A stretch of DNA of 64,000 nt from NCBI GenBank assembly GCA_964460435.1, contig CAYWRH010000003.1:18335-82334 (forward strand). The letters are read 5' to 3'. Below, one piece after another: positions 62,684-64,000 of this stretch. This DNA comes from JAAZBV01 sp964460435 (GTDB taxonomy: Bacteria > Desulfobacterota > DSM-4660 > Desulfatiglandales > HGW-15). The position numbers and the translations under genes are program-made. The notes under the pieces were generated by a model that did not search any database, was not told where the DNA came from, and was given only the letters and a program-made list of their open reading frames with translations. Within the stretch, counting starts at the first letter, position 1, and every line of letters begins with the position of its first letter.

Positions 62684-62706
62684 ACCCTGTTGCCCTGCAG
62701 CAGGGT
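62684..62706 (+). terminator. Hairpin between mreB and mreC
   Basis: ACCCTGTTG (62684-62692) pairs with CAGCAGGGT (62698-62706, one G-T pair) around a 5-base loop, followed by ATTTCATTTC. It may be a partial terminator that makes mreB more abundant than mreC, as seen in other bacteria. Confidence 0.5.
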
Positions 62707-62754
62707 ATTTCATTTCAAATCTGATTTATCGGGCTCAGGAGGCTTACATTTTAA

Positions 62755-63600
62755 TTGCTTTCAAATAAGAGGAAAATACAGATCGGAATATTGGTTTTTC
62801 TGATATTCCTTGCCCTTATATTTCTATCCTCTAATGCCGGGAAGTCAAAATCATGGAATCCTGTGGTAAAGATTTTAATCGAACTCCTTGCCCCTGTTCA
62901 GAAATCTGTAAAAAAAGGTGTAAGCTATTCAACAGGGTTATGGGATAAATATATAGCGCTCATTGGCACACATGAGGAGAATAAAAGGCTCAGGGCTGAA
63001 CTCAACAGGCTTATAATTGAAAATTCAAGACAAAGGGAGATTATTTTAACCTTTGAACGCATCCATAATATGTTAAGGGCCAGAGATTATGCCGGAGGTG
63101 ACTATCTGGCCGCACAGGTAATAGGGCGTGATCCGACCGGATGGTTCAGGTCTGTTATTATTGACAGGGGCAAAAATTCAGGCATAAAGGAGGGTATGCC
63201 TGTAGTTAATGCTGATGGGGTTGTAGGTCAGATTGTTTCGGTGTCATATAGATATTCAAAGGTGCTGCTCCTGATAGACCAGAACAGCGCTGTTGATTGT
63301 ATAATTGAACGGTCCCGTGACAGCGGGATCGTTAAAGGCATTTCATCTGAGAAATGCGCACTTGATTATGTACTTAAAACAAGCGATGTGCGCACGGGTG
63401 ATATTGTTGTAACATCCGGGCTTGACCGGGTATTTCCTAAGGGCAATCATATCGGAAAGGTGATTGAGGTCAGGGATGCGCCGGATGGGCTTTTTAAGGA
63501 TATAAAAATTAAGCCATCGGTTGACTTCGCAAGACTTGAAGAAGTTCTGGTAATATTGAGGGAGGACCCGCTATTAGACTCTTCGAACGAAAAGCAGTAA
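62755..63600 (+). CDS. mreC: Rod-shape protein MreC
   Basis: 281 residues. The start is TTG: a stop codon lies directly before it in frame, and AGGAGG is 12 bases upstream. One membrane helix (ILVFLIFLALIFLSS), a short coiled coil (NKRLRAELNRLIIENSRQRE) and the two beta barrels of MreC (AAQVIGRDPTGWFRSVIIDRG, GVVGQIVSV, IVVTSGLDRVFPKGNHIG). It links MreB to the cell-wall synthases in the periplasm. Confidence 0.95.
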   Translation: MLSNKRKIQIGILVFLIFLALIFLSSNAGKSKSWNPVVKILIELLAPVQKSVKKGVSYSTGLWDKYIALIGTHEENKRLRAELNRLIIENSRQREIILTFERIHNMLRARDYAGGDYLAAQVIGRDPTGWFRSVIIDRGKNSGIKEGMPVVNADGVVGQIVSVSYRYSKVLLLIDQNSAVDCIIERSRDSGIVKGISSEKCALDYVLKTSDVRTGDIVVTSGLDRVFPKGNHIGKVIEVRDAPDGLFKDIKIKPSVDFARLEEVLVILREDPLLDSSNEKQ

Positions 63601-63986
63601 TCAATATCCTGCTTGTCTGGTCTATATCTGTCATCTTTATACTAATCAAAGGTAATCTGTTACACTCATTACTCACAAAAGGGATAGATATTGACCTTAT
63701 AATAATTTTCACTGTCTTTTTGCTGGCATCAGGCGCGCCCAGTACGGGCATATTTGTATTTTGTCAGGGCTTTTTGCTGGATATCCTTTCTGGTGGCATA
63801 ATAGGTTTAAATACCTTTCTCTACCTGCTTGTATATTGTATAATCAGGCTGGTTTCCCATCCTGTTGACCTGTTTTCGACTGCAGGCAGGACAACTGTCA
63901 TTTTTATAGCCGTAATGGCAAAAGAGCTCATGCTGGCATTACTTCTCTATCTTTTTTCTCTTCATTATGATTTTTCTCTGGAGTAA
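63573..63986 (+). CDS. mreD: Rod-shape protein MreD, probable AUU start
   Basis: 137 residues with about four to five membrane helices; GFLLDILSGGIIGLNTFLYLL is the family signature (usual length about 160). No ATG, GTG or TTG lies in frame before the TTG at 63720, which is inside the conserved protein. An ATT at 63573 has GAGGGAGGA 6 bases upstream and overlaps the end of mreC by 28 bases, so it is the likely start. After the stop only 14 bases remain in the window. Confidence 0.8.
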   Translation: MRLFERKAVINILLVWSISVIFILIKGNLLHSLLTKGIDIDLIIIFTVFLLASGAPSTGIFVFCQGFLLDILSGGIIGLNTFLYLLVYCIIRLVSHPVDLFSTAGRTTVIFIAVMAKELMLALLLYLFSLHYDFSLE

Positions 63987-64000
63987 TTATATAAATTTTT

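Overview
This window most likely comes from a strictly anaerobic, Gram-negative bacterium of the Desulfobacterota (old Deltaproteobacteria) type. That is inferred from the gene content: AprAB-like and polyferredoxin genes, a glycyl radical enzyme, a UGSC-family selenoprotein, a cobalamin-type radical SAM protein, a URO-D-type protein, Tat-exported flavoproteins, and the order rpmH-rnpA-yidD-yidC-jag-mnmE. No rRNA, tRNA, CRISPR array or insertion sequence was seen.

Layout. 1-723 is the tail of a type B carboxylesterase. 831-4610 is a four-gene envelope operon of unknown function (coiled coil, PDZ/TPR, FecR-like, SHOCT). 4766-28631 is a large arabinose locus. In it araA, a HAD phosphatase and an araB-type kinase run leftward. 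A LacI-type regulator, araD, two secreted GH51 arabinofuranosidases, two carboxylesterases, an old-yellow-enzyme reductase, two Tat flavoproteins, an Nramp-like carrier, a NapH/NapG-like polyferredoxin and a ytfQRT-yjfF sugar ABC transporter run rightward. Two identical palindromic operators lie on the two divergent promoters between kinase and regulator. The set fits cleavage, uptake and catabolism of esterified arabinofuranosyl side chains, and possibly reduction of the freed aromatic enoates outside the cytoplasm (inference).

28812-30155 is a secreted CE1-like esterase. 30349-42427 is a second co-directional cluster: MFS carrier, flavodoxin-ferredoxin, AprA-like flavoprotein, AprB-like ferredoxin, a signal-peptide-bearing UGSC selenoprotein read through an in-frame UGA, a glycyl radical enzyme, a secreted NTF2-like protein and a non-selenocysteine UGSC paralogue. 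It is the best candidate here for an undescribed system.

42695-49388 holds a HigBA-type toxin-antitoxin pair, gene remnants, an orphan Cys-rich protein, an MBL-fold hydrolase, a Tat-exported FucI-like protein whose Fe-S tail appears frameshifted, and an Hsp20-Hsp20-DnaJ group. 49513-56712 carries a URO-D protein, a B12 radical SAM protein, dtd, a CHASE2 adenylate cyclase and thiC. 56713-61417 is the conserved mnmE-jag-yidC-yidD-rnpA-rpmH block, divergent from mreB-mreC-mreD (61574-63986). The last gene appears to start from an AUU codon.
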